Below are positions 7,433 to 15,691 of a stretch of DNA of 44,073 nt, in pieces. This DNA comes from an uncultured Clostridia bacterium (GTDB lineage: Bacteria; Bacillota; Clostridia; Oscillospirales; Ruminococcaceae), in assembly GCA_947588805.1 (NCBI GenBank), contig CANPYR010000018.1, positions 1-44,073 on the forward strand, given 5' to 3'. Every line of letters starts with the position of its first letter. Position 1 is the first letter of the stretch. A program made the position numbers and the translations under genes. A model generated the notes under the pieces. It saw only the letters and a program-made list of their open reading frames with translations. It ran no database searches and was not told the origin of the DNA.

Positions 7433-7928
7433 CTTCATTTTCCTCCAATTCCAATCCGCGTTGAATCATTTTTCTTGCCCTGTGATAGGTAACGCACGCC
7501 CAGTTATCTGTTTTACCGTAAAGATCACCTATTTCCCTAAACGAAAGTTCTCCGAACACCCTCCACATGAATACCTCCCTGTAAGGCTCAGATATACCGT
7601 GCAGGATCTTCCGTATCCGAAGCGCGTCCTCTTTTTCGGCGATCTTGATATCGATAGGAGTTTTCGGAGCGGCGATATTCTGCAAATCCGACTCGTCTAA
7701 ACTCACTTCACGTTTATTCTTTTTCAGGTAGGTGTAAAGGGTGTTTTTTGCGATCCGGCAAAGCCAGACGCGAATATCGCATTCGCCGCGAAAATTATCG
7801 ATCGAATTTAGAGCTTTAAAAAAAGTCTCGCTCGTGATCTCCTCAGCGGCAAGCTCGCTTCCGGAAAGCTGCCGGACGTAATTATATATAGATTTGAAAT
7901 AGGTGCGATAGATCTGTTCAAAGTCCAT
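7422..7928 (-). CDS. ECF-family RNA polymerase sigma factor
   Basis: This 168-residue sigma factor has only regions 2 and 4. Region 2 (about 1-75) contains YFKSIYNYVRQLSGSELAAE and FRGECDIRVWLCRIAKNTLY. Region 4 (about 110-160) contains the helix-turn-helix LSFREIGDLYGKTDNWACVT. It would direct RNA polymerase to envelope-stress or nutrient-response promoters, and the adjacent anti-sigma gene indicates how it is controlled. A GTG at 7931 and an ATG at 7928 are both in frame behind AAGGAGG. The ATG has the better 7-base spacing. The promoter at 8219-8247 leaves an unusually long leader that contains a broken gene. Confidence 0.9.
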   Translation of the reverse strand: MDFEQIYRTYFKSIYNYVRQLSGSELAAEEITSETFFKALNSIDNFRGECDIRVWLCRIAKNTLYTYLKKNKREVSLDESDLQNIAAPKTPIDIKIAEKEDALRIRKILHGISEPYREVFMWRVFGELSFREIGDLYGKTDNWACVTYHRARKMIQRGLELEENEDEK

Positions 7929-7972
7929 CACGCCACCTCCTTATAAAGAAAGACTCCGCAGACGAAGAAATC

Positions 7973-8216
7973 TTACAGCGGGAAACCGGCCCGCTCGGTT
8001 TTATCGGCGCGCCGTTTGCAGAATTCAAGATATTTTCCCGCACCGAAGCGTTCAATCAAATATTCCGTAAACGCCCCCGCACAGGATAAGTCAATTCGCA
8101 ACCGAATAGGAAATAATAAGCGCGTCCTCGTGAAAGCTCATGCGTTTAAGCGTTTCACCATATACTGCGAAAACATGATTTATGACGTTTTCGCCCTTAC
8201 AAATATTGACTGTAAC
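7973..8216 (-). pseudogene. Frameshifted remnant, perhaps of a peptidase-like protein
   Basis: Two minus-strand frames join across a one-base shift near 8106. The first carries VYGETLKRMSFHEDALIISY. The second carries DLSCAGAFTEYLIERFGAGK and then KYLEFCKRR, ending at a stop at 7973. The second part resembles the helical C-terminal part of gluzincin-like peptidases (AFxxYLxxxFG). That is only a resemblance to a known pattern, not a match I can confirm. No clear start codon or Shine-Dalgarno was found. It occupies the leader between the sigma-operon promoter and the sigma gene, so it is probably still transcribed. Confidence 0.4.
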
Positions 8217-8218
8217 AA

Positions 8219-8247
8219 ATTATAGCAAACAAATAAGACAAAGTCAA
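8219..8247 (-). promoter_or_regulatory. Promoter of the sigma/anti-sigma operon
   Basis: TTGACT (8242-8247), a 17-bp spacer and TATAAT (8219-8224), about 290 bp before the sigma start. No closer promoter was seen. Confidence 0.7.
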
Positions 8248-8364
8248 TCGCAGCTGATTTTATGTTGGAGACGGGAAGCAACTTTAAGATTTTCACCGCT
8301 TCCGGGGCGCGTATCACTGCATTTTCTCACAAATAATCCTCCCAAAATTAGCAAAAAATAATAA

Positions 8365-8418
8365 TCTCCCCGGCAGGTATCATTTGGTATCGACCGGGGA
8401 GACGGAATTTTATATAAT
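8365..8418 (+). promoter_or_regulatory. Promoter and inverted-repeat operator of the recombinase gene
   Basis: The inverted repeat TCTCCCCGG (8365-8373) / CCGGGGAGA (8394-8402) encloses two GGTATC direct repeats 10 bp apart (8376-8381, 8386-8391). Its right arm overlaps a promoter, TCGACC (8390-8395)-N17-TATAAT (8413-8418). The arrangement suggests autoregulation or a recombination site bound by the recombinase. Confidence 0.55.
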
Positions 8419-8452
8419 CTTTGATGAAAAATATCATCAGGGAGGAATTAAA

Positions 8453-9073
8453 ATGTCAGTTTATGGCTATATTCGGGTGAGCACCAAGGAACAGAATGAG
8501 GACCGTCAGTTGATCGCGATGGCAGAGGTAAACGTCTCGCCGGAGAATATCTACACGGACAAGCAGTCCGGGAAGGATTTTGAACGTCCGAACTACAAAA
8601 AGCTTATGCGAAAGCTCAAACGCGACGATCTTCTCTACGTCAAAAGCATCGACAGGCTCGGAAGAAACTATGAGGAGATCCAGCAGCAGTGGCGGGTGAT
8701 CACGAAAGAAAAGGGCGTGGATATCTGTGTGATAGATATGCCGCTTCTTGATACAAGGCGCGGCAAGGACCTTGTCGGGACATTTCTGAGCGATATTGTT
8801 TTGCAGGTTTTAAGCTTTGTAGCGGAGAACGAGCGCACGAATATACGTCAAAGACAGGCCGAGGGAATAGCCGCCGCGAAAGCGAGAGGAGTGAGATTCG
8901 GAAGACGGCCTTCGCCGCTGCCGGCGAATTTTTATATAAATTATAAGGACTGGCAGGACGGGAAGATAACCGGAACAGCCGCCGCGAAAGCTTGCAGGAT
9001 GCCTCTATCAACTTTTCGTTACAGAGCGGAGGTATATAGGAGAACGGAGGGACGGGACGATGTGAAGGGATGA
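8453..9073 (+). CDS. Small serine recombinase (resolvase/invertase family)
   Basis: This 206-residue protein is the usual size for Tn3-type resolvases and DNA invertases. The catalytic domain begins YGYIRVSTKEQNEDRQ, with the nucleophilic serine in RVST, and contains SIDRLGRNYEEI and the helix RTNIRQRQAEGIAAAKARG. A C-terminal helix-turn-helix follows (GKITGTAAAKACRMPLSTFR). The ATG at 8453 sits behind GGGAGGAA. An upstream in-frame start at 8384 lies inside the promoter and operator. It may act on the inverted repeat at its own promoter. No invertible segment or partner transposase is evident, and a hairpin (9086-9110) separates it from the CHAP-dockerin gene. Confidence 0.92.
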   Translation: MSVYGYIRVSTKEQNEDRQLIAMAEVNVSPENIYTDKQSGKDFERPNYKKLMRKLKRDDLLYVKSIDRLGRNYEEIQQQWRVITKEKGVDICVIDMPLLDTRRGKDLVGTFLSDIVLQVLSFVAENERTNIRQRQAEGIAAAKARGVRFGRRPSPLPANFYINYKDWQDGKITGTAAAKACRMPLSTFRYRAEVYRRTEGRDDVKG

Positions 9074-9085
9074 TAGGATTGAGAG

Positions 9086-9110
9086 GTCAGGAATCGGATG
9101 TTTTCCTGAC
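9086..9110. other. Hairpin between recombinase and CHAP-dockerin genes
   Basis: A perfect 8-bp stem GTCAGGAA/TTCCTGAC has no T run after it, so it is not a clear terminator. It may be a recombinase or regulator site. Confidence 0.4.
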
Positions 9111-9147
9111 GCGGACGTTTCGGCTGCGTATTAACCCGCGAAGATAC

Positions 9148-9176
9148 TTGACTTTCCCCAACGCTTCTGCTATAGT
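9148..9176 (+). promoter_or_regulatory. Promoter of the CHAP-dockerin gene
   Basis: TTGACT (9148-9153), a 17-bp spacer and TATAGT (9171-9176), 45 bp before the ATG at 9222. Confidence 0.8.
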
Positions 9177-9221
9177 TTATGTATCAAAACAAATTTATGA
9201 AATTATCGAAGGAAGGAAAAA

Positions 9222-12200
9222 ATGAAAAAACTGACTGCTATCTTTCTGACGGTCGTTATGTTATTTACCTGTCTTTCGGATACTGCGATTGCAGCGGGAT
9301 ACTATTCCGAAGCGGCGGGAACCGGCCCCGTCGAGGTTATATACGATATCCCGATATTTGCAATGTACGGCTATTTGGACAGCCACCATGCAATTGCGAT
9401 CACACTTCCGAATAACTTCGGAGCTCCGCAGGATGTAACCGACAGCATCAGATGGGATATATATTATGCCGGCTCAAAGTTTAAGCTTAAGCCGGGCGAG
9501 CCGTACAAAGCGCTTGAAGAGCCCGAGTTTAATCCCTATGCAAAAGGCGGCTATGTAGATGAACAGCTGATATGCTTCGGCGCTCTTACGCGCAGCTATT
9601 CCGGAGACGGTTTATGGACAACTCTCCCTATTCAGAATCAATACGGCTCCGTGACCTCTATCCGCATTAAAGCCGCTTTTAATATCAAGGGCGGTATCAA
9701 CGACAGCAGCATAAACAATATAGACAGTCACTCATATCTTCAGTTGGTTGACGCTGAAACTTATGAGCCTGTAATTGGCTCTACCGTTTACGGCTCCGAC
9801 TGGAAAGCGACCGTGAGAGAACACCACGAGGGGAATTTTCACCCCGTGACGGGCACTACCCACAGCGGCTATTGCGATCTATGCGGCAAAATAATAACGG
9901 AGGACTGCATGTTTTCCGGAGGATTTTGCGAATGGTGTTTGCAGGAGGAGAGATTCACGCCTGTCTATTGGGAGCCTAAGGATTCCGAGCTTCCCAATAT
10001 GTCGGCGGCAAACGAAGCCGTTCTCAATGTCAAATTGAATAAACCGATCGTAGGCATGACCGAATATACTCTTTACGCGAAAGCTTCTGCCGATGCTTCG
10101 GACAACTGGTTCAATGTGCCTTCGGAGCGCGTTTTTGTTGATACTGTTTCTGTTGACGGCACGGCAAGCGAGCTTAATTTCAGAGTGCCTGCGGAATATA
10201 TTAACTCGGGCTGCGAATTTGCGGCATTTGAAAACATAATGCTACTTAATCAGGATGTCATGGCCGACTATATGCATGTCGACCGTGCAAAGGTTGGAAA
10301 CAAAGCAGGCAGCAAAGGACGGCTTAGCTGGAAAGCGGCAGGAGACGACAGGGCTTATTACGACGGCTTTCCGATCAACTATACAAAAATCGGAGCCGCA
10401 TACTTAAACATTGGCGCAGACGTCGAAACGATACAGTATTCGCTGACCGCTGACACATCGGGGACTTATTACAGACTCAATCCCGTGAACGGGACGGTTA
10501 ATTTCGGAACGCCGACATCAGACGGAACTCGTATAGGCTTCAACTCAATTTCGGTTACATTTGACCCAAATAAAATAGTTGTGCGCGGCGGGAAGTTCTC
10601 TTCTCAGCATTACGCAAAGCTGGACTATAGCAAGGGCAGCATATCAATATACAAGTTTCCGGGAGAATGCATTTGGAAATCGAAAGGATATTCATTTGAA
10701 GGCGAGGACCCGTTTGACACGGACATAACAGCATACGACAATAGGCTCTGTATTTCGCCGATTAACAGCAATATAATGCTTGAATATAACGCGGAGTACT
10801 ATGTAGTAATTGATCCCGGAGTGATTACGTTTGAGGACGGCACGAGCTTTGAAGGTATCAAAAAAGGGAGATGGAAGTTTAAAACATTGACCGAAGCCGA
10901 AGATCATGAACATGTATCCGCCGTCTGGAAGAACGACAAAGACTCTCACTGGCACATATGCGAGATCTGCGGAAGAAAATACGGCACAGAAGGTCATAAA
11001 TTAGATTCAAACTGTAGGTGCACGGTTTGCGATAAAACTTCGCATACCGCGTCGCCGGATAGACGGAACGTTAAAGCGGCGACCTGCACCGAGCAGGGAT
11101 ATACAGGAGAAGGATACTGCGTAAAATGCTTCGTCACTATCGACGAGGGAAAAAATACCCCGGCATTAGGGCATAATACTCACTGGGTAGGAAACAGCAA
11201 CAACCCGTACCATTGGAACAGGTGTTACCGTTGCAACCGGAATGTTTCTCAGGAACTGCATACTTTTGAAAACGGAAAATGCACCGTATGCGGAGTAAGA
11301 GATCCTTCAATTCTCCAAAGTCCGGAGGGATTTGTAAAAACCGCATGGAAATATGTGGGATACACCGGTCGGGAAATGCATGATCTGTTCGGGCTTAATT
11401 CAGGGCATTATACCGGCAGCGGCAGCTGGAGCAAAGACGCCTGGTGCGACAGATTCGTTTATTTTGTAGCCAGAGAATGCGGACTTGACGGTGCGATAAG
11501 CTCGTCATCTTTGGGCAATCAGGCAAGTTTGGGGCGAGCAGTAAATTCTCCGCAGCCGGGAGATCTGGTATTCTTTGACTGGAAAAACGGCGGGGGAATA
11601 GATCATGTCGGCATTGTTTGCGAGGTAAACGGAGACGAATTCGGGGTAGTACACGGTAATTATCATGTGAGCAGCAATAGCCAAGGCGTGGTTTGCGGCC
11701 CTAATAATACCTCTCTCGGAAGAAGCTGCTTATATAAGCACGGCGGCGTGAACAGTACCGCTTATTGGAGAGTTGGCTGGCATGAACTTGAAAAATTTGT
11801 TAGAATCGACTGGGACAACATACCTAAAAGCAAAGCCGCCACCACAACAATAAATCTCAGCGGGAACATGATGTTCAGCATAGAGCGAAACGGCGAAGTT
11901 CTCAGCTCGAACAACAACCTGCGGCTTATGGCAATCGATACCGAGCAGGAAGAAACTGCCGCGTCGTTTGGGCGCTACGTTGTAAATGAAGACGTGTCGT
12001 ATGAGATAACGATAGACTATCACAACGATTATAATTTCAGCATGTCGGCAATTGAGAACGGAGAAATCAGCGTCGATATCAACTACTACGATTTTGACGG
12101 CGTTTTAGTGAATTCCGTTTCATTCCAAAAAGTTTCCGTCACCGATACAACTACAGTTGAAACGTCGTCGTTCAACGAGTTCGGAGGATATGAGCTGTAT

Positions 12201-12518
12201 CTTATAGACGGCGAGGGAGACGATATTATCGGCTGGGCAGCCGACGGCGGTGAAACGGTTTCAACGCCGGACGAAGAGCTCACCGAATATATTAACAGCG
12301 ACGAGAACGATCAGCCGGACGAGGGCGATCAGCCTGAGAAGGGCGACGTGAACTCCGACGGCAGGATAAGCTCGGTGGACGCGGTGCTGGTTCTGAGATA
12401 TCTCGCTAATTTCAAGGACGATAATGCGAACGTCAGCGCGATGGATTATAACGGCACGGGAGGAGTAACGAGTCTCGACGCGGTGCTTATTCTGAGGCAC
12501 ATCGCGGGGTTGGATTGA
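9222..12518 (+). CDS. Secreted CHAP-domain cell-wall hydrolase with type I dockerin
   Basis: This 1098-residue protein starts with a signal peptide (MKKLTAIFLTVVMLFTCLSD). A long N-terminal part is unassigned. It includes a small four-cysteine module (CDLCGK, then CEWC, about 220-245). At about 560-690, Cys/His-rich modules repeat HWHICEICGRK, TVCDKT, HWNRCYRCNRN and CTVCG. A CHAP amidase/endopeptidase domain follows (about 700-850), with catalytic C742 in AWCDRFVYF and H795 in DHVGIV. A beta-rich segment and an acidic linker lead to a dockerin (1041-1098) with two calcium-binding repeats (DVNSDGRISSVDAVLVLRYL and the YNGTGGVTSLDAVLILRHI copy). It should cleave peptidoglycan cross-links or stems while held on a cohesin-bearing scaffold. 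No cohesin gene lies in the window. Confidence 0.88.
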   Translation: MKKLTAIFLTVVMLFTCLSDTAIAAGYYSEAAGTGPVEVIYDIPIFAMYGYLDSHHAIAITLPNNFGAPQDVTDSIRWDIYYAGSKFKLKPGEPYKALEEPEFNPYAKGGYVDEQLICFGALTRSYSGDGLWTTLPIQNQYGSVTSIRIKAAFNIKGGINDSSINNIDSHSYLQLVDAETYEPVIGSTVYGSDWKATVREHHEGNFHPVTGTTHSGYCDLCGKIITEDCMFSGGFCEWCLQEERFTPVYWEPKDSELPNMSAANEAVLNVKLNKPIVGMTEYTLYAKASADASDNWFNVPSERVFVDTVSVDGTASELNFRVPAEYINSGCEFAAFENIMLLNQDVMADYMHVDRAKVGNKAGSKGRLSWKAAGDDRAYYDGFPINYTKIGAAYLNIGADVETIQYSLTADTSGTYYRLNPVNGTVNFGTPTSDGTRIGFNSISVTFDPNKIVVRGGKFSSQHYAKLDYSKGSISIYKFPGECIWKSKGYSFEGEDPFDTDITAYDNRLCISPINSNIMLEYNAEYYVVIDPGVITFEDGTSFEGIKKGRWKFKTLTEAEDHEHVSAVWKNDKDSHWHICEICGRKYGTEGHKLDSNCRCTVCDKTSHTASPDRRNVKAATCTEQGYTGEGYCVKCFVTIDEGKNTPALGHNTHWVGNSNNPYHWNRCYRCNRNVSQELHTFENGKCTVCGVRDPSILQSPEGFVKTAWKYVGYTGREMHDLFGLNSGHYTGSGSWSKDAWCDRFVYFVARECGLDGAISSSSLGNQASLGRAVNSPQPGDLVFFDWKNGGGIDHVGIVCEVNGDEFGVVHGNYHVSSNSQGVVCGPNNTSLGRSCLYKHGGVNSTAYWRVGWHELEKFVRIDWDNIPKSKAATTTINLSGNMMFSIERNGEVLSSNNNLRLMAIDTEQEETAASFGRYVVNEDVSYEITIDYHNDYNFSMSAIENGEISVDINYYDFDGVLVNSVSFQKVSVTDTTTVETSSFNEFGGYELYLIDGEGDDIIGWAADGGETVSTPDEELTEYINSDENDQPDEGDQPEKGDVNSDGRISSVDAVLVLRYLANFKDDNANVSAMDYNGTGGVTSLDAVLILRHIAGLD

Positions 12519-12550
12519 AAAATAAACTGATAAAAGATAAATGCCTTAAG

Positions 12551-12582
12551 TCCCGGCCGTCGGAGCAGCGGTCGGGATTTTT
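12551..12582 (+). terminator. Terminator of the CHAP-dockerin gene
   Basis: The stem TCCCGGCCG/CGGTCGGGA has one mismatch and is followed by a T run. Confidence 0.85.
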
Positions 12583-12946
12583 GTCTTCTGCTCCGTTCAT
12601 GCCGTGGACTATTTGTTAGCTTCGGCATTATTGCTATGTGAAAGCTTAAACGATAAAAAGTCCACGATTTTTATTTACAGGCAAAACGCGCTCCAAAAAT
12701 TCGAGCCGCACCCGAAAGCGCAGCTCACGTATATTTTTAAATCGCCCGGCAGAACGTGTTTCTTTTGGAGAAAAACATCGCGCTCGCAAGGCGGTTTTTT
12801 AGAGTATTTTATGCAGCGAAATTGACTTGCAGGCATTGACTTCTGTCTGCCCGACCGCAAAGACAGCATAAAATATTCTCATATAGATTAAATAATAGCC
12901 CGGCGCGCAAAAGCTGTAAACTCATATGCGCAGCGCAAATATCGGT
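12583..12946. other. Intergenic segment with nested inverted repeats, no gene
   Basis: No frame here looks coding. Complementary arms are seen: CTCCAAAA (near 12691) with TTTTGGAG (near 12773), CACGT with ACGTG inside them, and TATTTTATGC (12803-12812) with GCATAAAATA (12866-12875). This may be a structured RNA or a decayed element. I do not recognise a known RNA class. Confidence 0.4.
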
Positions 12947-13711
12947 TCATATCTGAATCTGAAAATCCCCGAAATCAAACAGTCCGCTTCCCTGCCTGAG
13001 CATGCCTTTTTTCTCGATTTGCGAAAAACCTTCTTCAATCTCGTCCATCAAAGAAACGGGCACGCATAACTGATGATGACCGGGCAGGATTTTTGTGACT
13101 TTGAGCTCCCGCACGCGCTTCACGGAATCGTAGAAAAGCTGCGGATCGGTAGTCGGATAAAACGCGTAAAGACAGCCCCTGTAGATCAAATCCCCCGAAA
13201 ACAGGCAGCCCCTCTCCGGCTCGTAAAAGCAGCAGTGCCCCGGAGAATGCCCCGGCGTGTGAACTACCCGAATCCGCCGACCGCCTAAATTTATCAGATC
13301 GCCGTCGCGTAAAATTCTTTGCGGCTCGCCCTGGAAAATTTGATAGTTGTCGATATCAAAATCCCTCGGAAAATCGCAGGGGAATTTTGTTAAATTATTT
13401 TTAACGGCTTGCAGAGGTATGGGAAATTTCCCGGAAATCCAGTCCTTTTCCTGCTCGTTCACGGCGATGTTATCAAAATACCGATGCCCGCCGATGTGGT
13501 CCCAGTGAACGTGAGTCGCAGCCGCCATGACAGGCAATTCCGTGAGACTGCTCACGATTTTCCCGATATCAGAAACGCCCAATCCGGTATCGATCAAAAG
13601 CGCGCTTTCACGCCCGCAGAGCAGATAGCAGTGCGTTTCCTCCCAGTGCTTGTACTCGCTGATAGCGAATGTTTGGGCGTCTATTTTTTCAACGGTGAAC
13701 CAGTCGGACAT
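12947..13711 (-). CDS. MBL-fold metallo-hydrolase
   Basis: This 254-residue protein is of the metallo-beta-lactamase superfamily, close in plan to glyoxalase-II-like hydrolases. It shows the metal-binding signature THVHWDHIGG (about residues 86-95), then HTPGHSPGHCCFYE, GCLFSGDLIYRG with the bridging aspartate, and ILPGHHQL with the last histidine. These are all the metal ligands expected for a two-metal site, so it should be active. The substrate cannot be inferred. It appears to be a single-gene unit with its own promoter at 13749-13777. GAGGTTG precedes the ATG. Confidence 0.9.
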   Translation of the reverse strand: MSDWFTVEKIDAQTFAISEYKHWEETHCYLLCGRESALLIDTGLGVSDIGKIVSSLTELPVMAAATHVHWDHIGGHRYFDNIAVNEQEKDWISGKFPIPLQAVKNNLTKFPCDFPRDFDIDNYQIFQGEPQRILRDGDLINLGGRRIRVVHTPGHSPGHCCFYEPERGCLFSGDLIYRGCLYAFYPTTDPQLFYDSVKRVRELKVTKILPGHHQLCVPVSLMDEIEEGFSQIEKKGMLRQGSGLFDFGDFQIQI

Positions 13712-13748
13712 ATTTTCAACCTCGTGAATTTGGAATTATTTGAATAAA

Positions 13749-13777
13749 ATTATAGCAGGAGCGGGATAGAAAGTCAA
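13749..13777 (-). promoter_or_regulatory. Promoter of the MBL-fold gene
   Basis: TTGACT (13772-13777), a 17-bp spacer and TATAAT (13749-13754). Between this and 14010 I see no gene or clear signal. Confidence 0.85.
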
Positions 13778-14010
13778 GAAGTTCGGAAAGGCAAAATGAG
13801 GGGAAGATATTTGCGGAATTTGATAAAAACAGAGAGGAGCGGCAGGGGGATAGGATTTGCGGTTCGGTGAGGGCGGGGGTATTGTTGTGAAAAATTAGCT
13901 ATATGCTGTCCTGCCGAACGTCACAGCGATAATCGAATCCAAGAGGAGAGCTTAACGCGGATATTTCTAATAATTTTTTAAATCCCGCCAAAAATCTTGC
14001 CTGAAAACAT

Positions 14011-14042
14011 AAAAACAAACCGATGCAATAACACATCGGTTC
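14011..14042 (-). terminator. Terminator of the Nudix gene
   Basis: The minus-strand stem AACCGATG/CATCGGTT with loop TGTTATTG is followed by TGTTTTT. Confidence 0.85.
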
Positions 14043-14116
14043 GGAAAACAATCAAAATGTTGTTTTATCAGCCCTCAGGCTGTCTTTTCATCCCCCATCG
14101 CCCCAAGCTACGCCCC

Positions 14117-14521
14117 TCACGCGATGGCGTTTCTCGCTTTGTTCACTATACTTTTATCATTTTCATAAGTCAACACCGTCTGCGCTCTGCCTATCTCTAT
14201 CCAGCGTATCTCCGCGATCTCATCCTCCTGCGGGACGTAGTCCGTATTCTTCGCTTTAGCGAGGAAATACACTACAACCTTCTGAGTGCCGCGTTTCGGG
14301 GAATACGAGACCGTCTCCCTGAAGCTCGAATCGATGATCGCGTCGATCCCCGTCTCCTCCAAGACCTCTCGGTGAGCAGTCTCCACCTCGGTTTCACCCG
14401 CTTCGACATGCCCTTTCGGGAAGGACCAGTGGCCGCTGTTGATGTGTTTGATAAGCAGGATCTCGGTGTTGCCGTGAAATTTGCGGTATACGATAGCGCC
14501 GCAGGATTTTTCGTGCAACAT
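14117..14521 (-). CDS. Nudix hydrolase, Ap4A-hydrolase-like
   Basis: This 134-residue protein is a single Nudix domain with an intact box GHVEAGETEVETAHREVLEE followed by TGI (GX5EX7REUXEEXGU). The start KSCGAIVYRKFHGNTEILLI and SGHWSFPKGH are typical of bis(5'-nucleosyl)-tetraphosphatases, which cleave Ap4A to ATP and AMP. Specificity is inferred from these features only. The ATG at 14521 follows AAAGG. A stronger GGAGG lies about 35 bp further upstream in front of an in-frame ATT, which would be an exceptional start codon. I keep the ATG. It is a single-gene unit with promoter 14603-14631. Confidence 0.88.
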   Translation of the reverse strand: MLHEKSCGAIVYRKFHGNTEILLIKHINSGHWSFPKGHVEAGETEVETAHREVLEETGIDAIIDSSFRETVSYSPKRGTQKVVVYFLAKAKNTDYVPQEDEIAEIRWIEIGRAQTVLTYENDKSIVNKARNAIA

Positions 14522-14602
14522 GACCTTAAACCTTTCCCGCTCAGGAATTCCGAAGTCCTCCTTTTTACGCCGGATTTCCCGCGTTCAGTAAAATTCTTTA
14601 TT

Positions 14603-14631
14603 ATTGTACCACATTTGCGCGAAATTTGCAA
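14603..14631 (-). promoter_or_regulatory. Promoter of the Nudix gene
   Basis: TTGCAA (14626-14631), a 17-bp spacer and TACAAT (14603-14608), with an 80-bp leader. Confidence 0.65.
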
Positions 14632-14764
14632 GAGGGTTTGCGAAAAAAGTGAGGGATGGGCGGGGATGTTTTTGGGGATAGCCGAGCCGGCCGGGATGTG
14701 GAATTTTGATTTGAACTTTATTTGCGAGGATTTATTGGGGGGATGCGGTGGGATGAGCATGAGA

Positions 14765-15052
14765 GAACGGGAAAACATTGCCGGTTTTGTTCCCGTTCGA
14801 CTGCCCTCAAAAACAAAGCGTTAAAACTTGCTTTTCGGACTTCGCGGTCATAAACGACCGACCGCTCGTCCTCAAAGAGTTTTAATCGCGTTGTTAAAAG
14901 CGTTAAAACTTGCTTTTCGGACTTCGCGGTCATAAACGACCGACCAAAAGACAAGCTGATTTTGCAGCCAATCGACCGTCCGCAGGACGCTCTCTTGGGC
15001 AAAATCCCGCGTGTCCCGTCCTCAAAGAGTTTTAATCGCGTTGTTAAAGTAT
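14765..15052 (+). repeat. Composite nested palindromic repeats, cluster 1
   Basis: A long hairpin (GAACGGGAA and its complement, 14765-14798) is followed by two units that each start GCGTTAAAACTTGCTTTT, carry CGGTCATAAACGACCG in the middle, and end CTCAAAGAGTTTTAATCGCG. The ends of each unit are mutually inverted. The second unit is interrupted after GACCGACC by about 70 bp (ACAAGCTGATTTTGCAGC to GGGCAAAATCCCGC), itself a palindrome. Related copies are at 23625-23785 (opposite orientation) and 21276-21364. No coding content is seen from 14632 to 15602. Confidence 0.75.
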
Positions 15053-15089
15053 CGCTTCGGTTGTCACACGGACAAAACCCGGCAAGTTT

Positions 15090-15160
15090 GGCGGGCGCAG
15101 TCGGTAGAAACTACATCAAAAGCAGCGAATTCTGCCGCAGCGTCGCGCCCTGGATAGCGT
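15090..15160 (+). repeat. GC-rich palindromic repeat, partial copy
   Basis: It shares GGCGGGCGCAGTCGGTAGA with the copy at 213-289, then diverges with a decayed end (GCGAATTCTGCCGCAGC in place of GCGAATCCCGCCGCCGC). Confidence 0.55.
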
Positions 15161-15381
15161 TGCAAAGCAATAAATTCCGCAGAAACTTGCGGAGAACGAA
15201 AGCAGTATTTTCGCATTTATCGCTCCATGCGGTCTTCGTACCATAGTGCGATTTACAGCCTTGTAGCTATAAAAGCTTTGAGTCTCTGAACGTCATTTCG
15301 TACATAAAAAAGCAGCCTGGCAGTCAAGCCTACAGCTTCCTACTCCTGATTTTCATTTCGTGCAAACCGAAAGCGCGGCAA

Positions 15382-15467
15382 GCGGCGGCGGGATTCGCTA
15401 CTTTTCTGCATAATCACTACTAACTGCTCCCCACCCTCCCGCCCTCTCCCGCTCATCCCGCCGCCGC
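15382..15467. repeat. GC-rich palindromic repeat, copy 3
   Basis: The left end is GCGGCGGCGGGATTCGC and the right end GCTCATCCCGCCGCCGC. The core is CCCACCCTCCCGCCCTCTCC. Length and ends match the copy at 3208-3291. One end carries the TTCGC variant seen in copy 1. Confidence 0.75.
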
Positions 15468-15602
15468 TCCCCTTACTCCCTGCGTGAGCATACATCCCCC
15501 CGAATATTAAATAAGCCGACTCCCTGAAATTCCGAAACCCGATATCCGCCCCCGTCTTCTCTCCGTACCCACTTCCGCCGCATCAAAAATCATCCCCCAC
15601 GG

Positions 15603-15631
15603 TTGATTTATTCCAAATTTAATGCTATAAT
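15603..15631 (+). promoter_or_regulatory. Promoter of the 154-residue membrane protein gene
   Basis: TTGATT (15603-15608), a 17-bp spacer and TATAAT (15626-15631), 60 bp before the ATG. Confidence 0.8.
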
Positions 15632-15691
15632 ATAATCAACTTCTCTCATCTCCCGCCCAACCCCAAAAACTTCAACCAAAGGACTTCAAAA

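Noticed and set aside
8016-8225. Plus-strand frame before the recombinase
   Set aside because: It overlaps the minus-strand remnant and the sigma promoter, has no ribosome-binding site, and has an unconvincing composition.
12604-12869. Short frames on both strands after the CHAP-dockerin gene
   Set aside because: They fall on the nested inverted repeats and have no ribosome-binding site.
14521-14560. ATT start for the first Nudix gene behind a strong GGAGG
   Set aside because: The spacing is good, but ATT starts are extremely rare. The ATG at 14521 has an acceptable site, so this is left as a note.
13997-14824. Long plus-strand frame opposite the first Nudix gene
   Set aside because: It is a shadow of the Nudix gene, running over its promoter and terminator.
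14813-15052. Possible CRISPR-like array
   Set aside because: There are only two full units with complementary ends and no regular unique spacers, and no cas gene is present. The pattern is one of nested palindromes.
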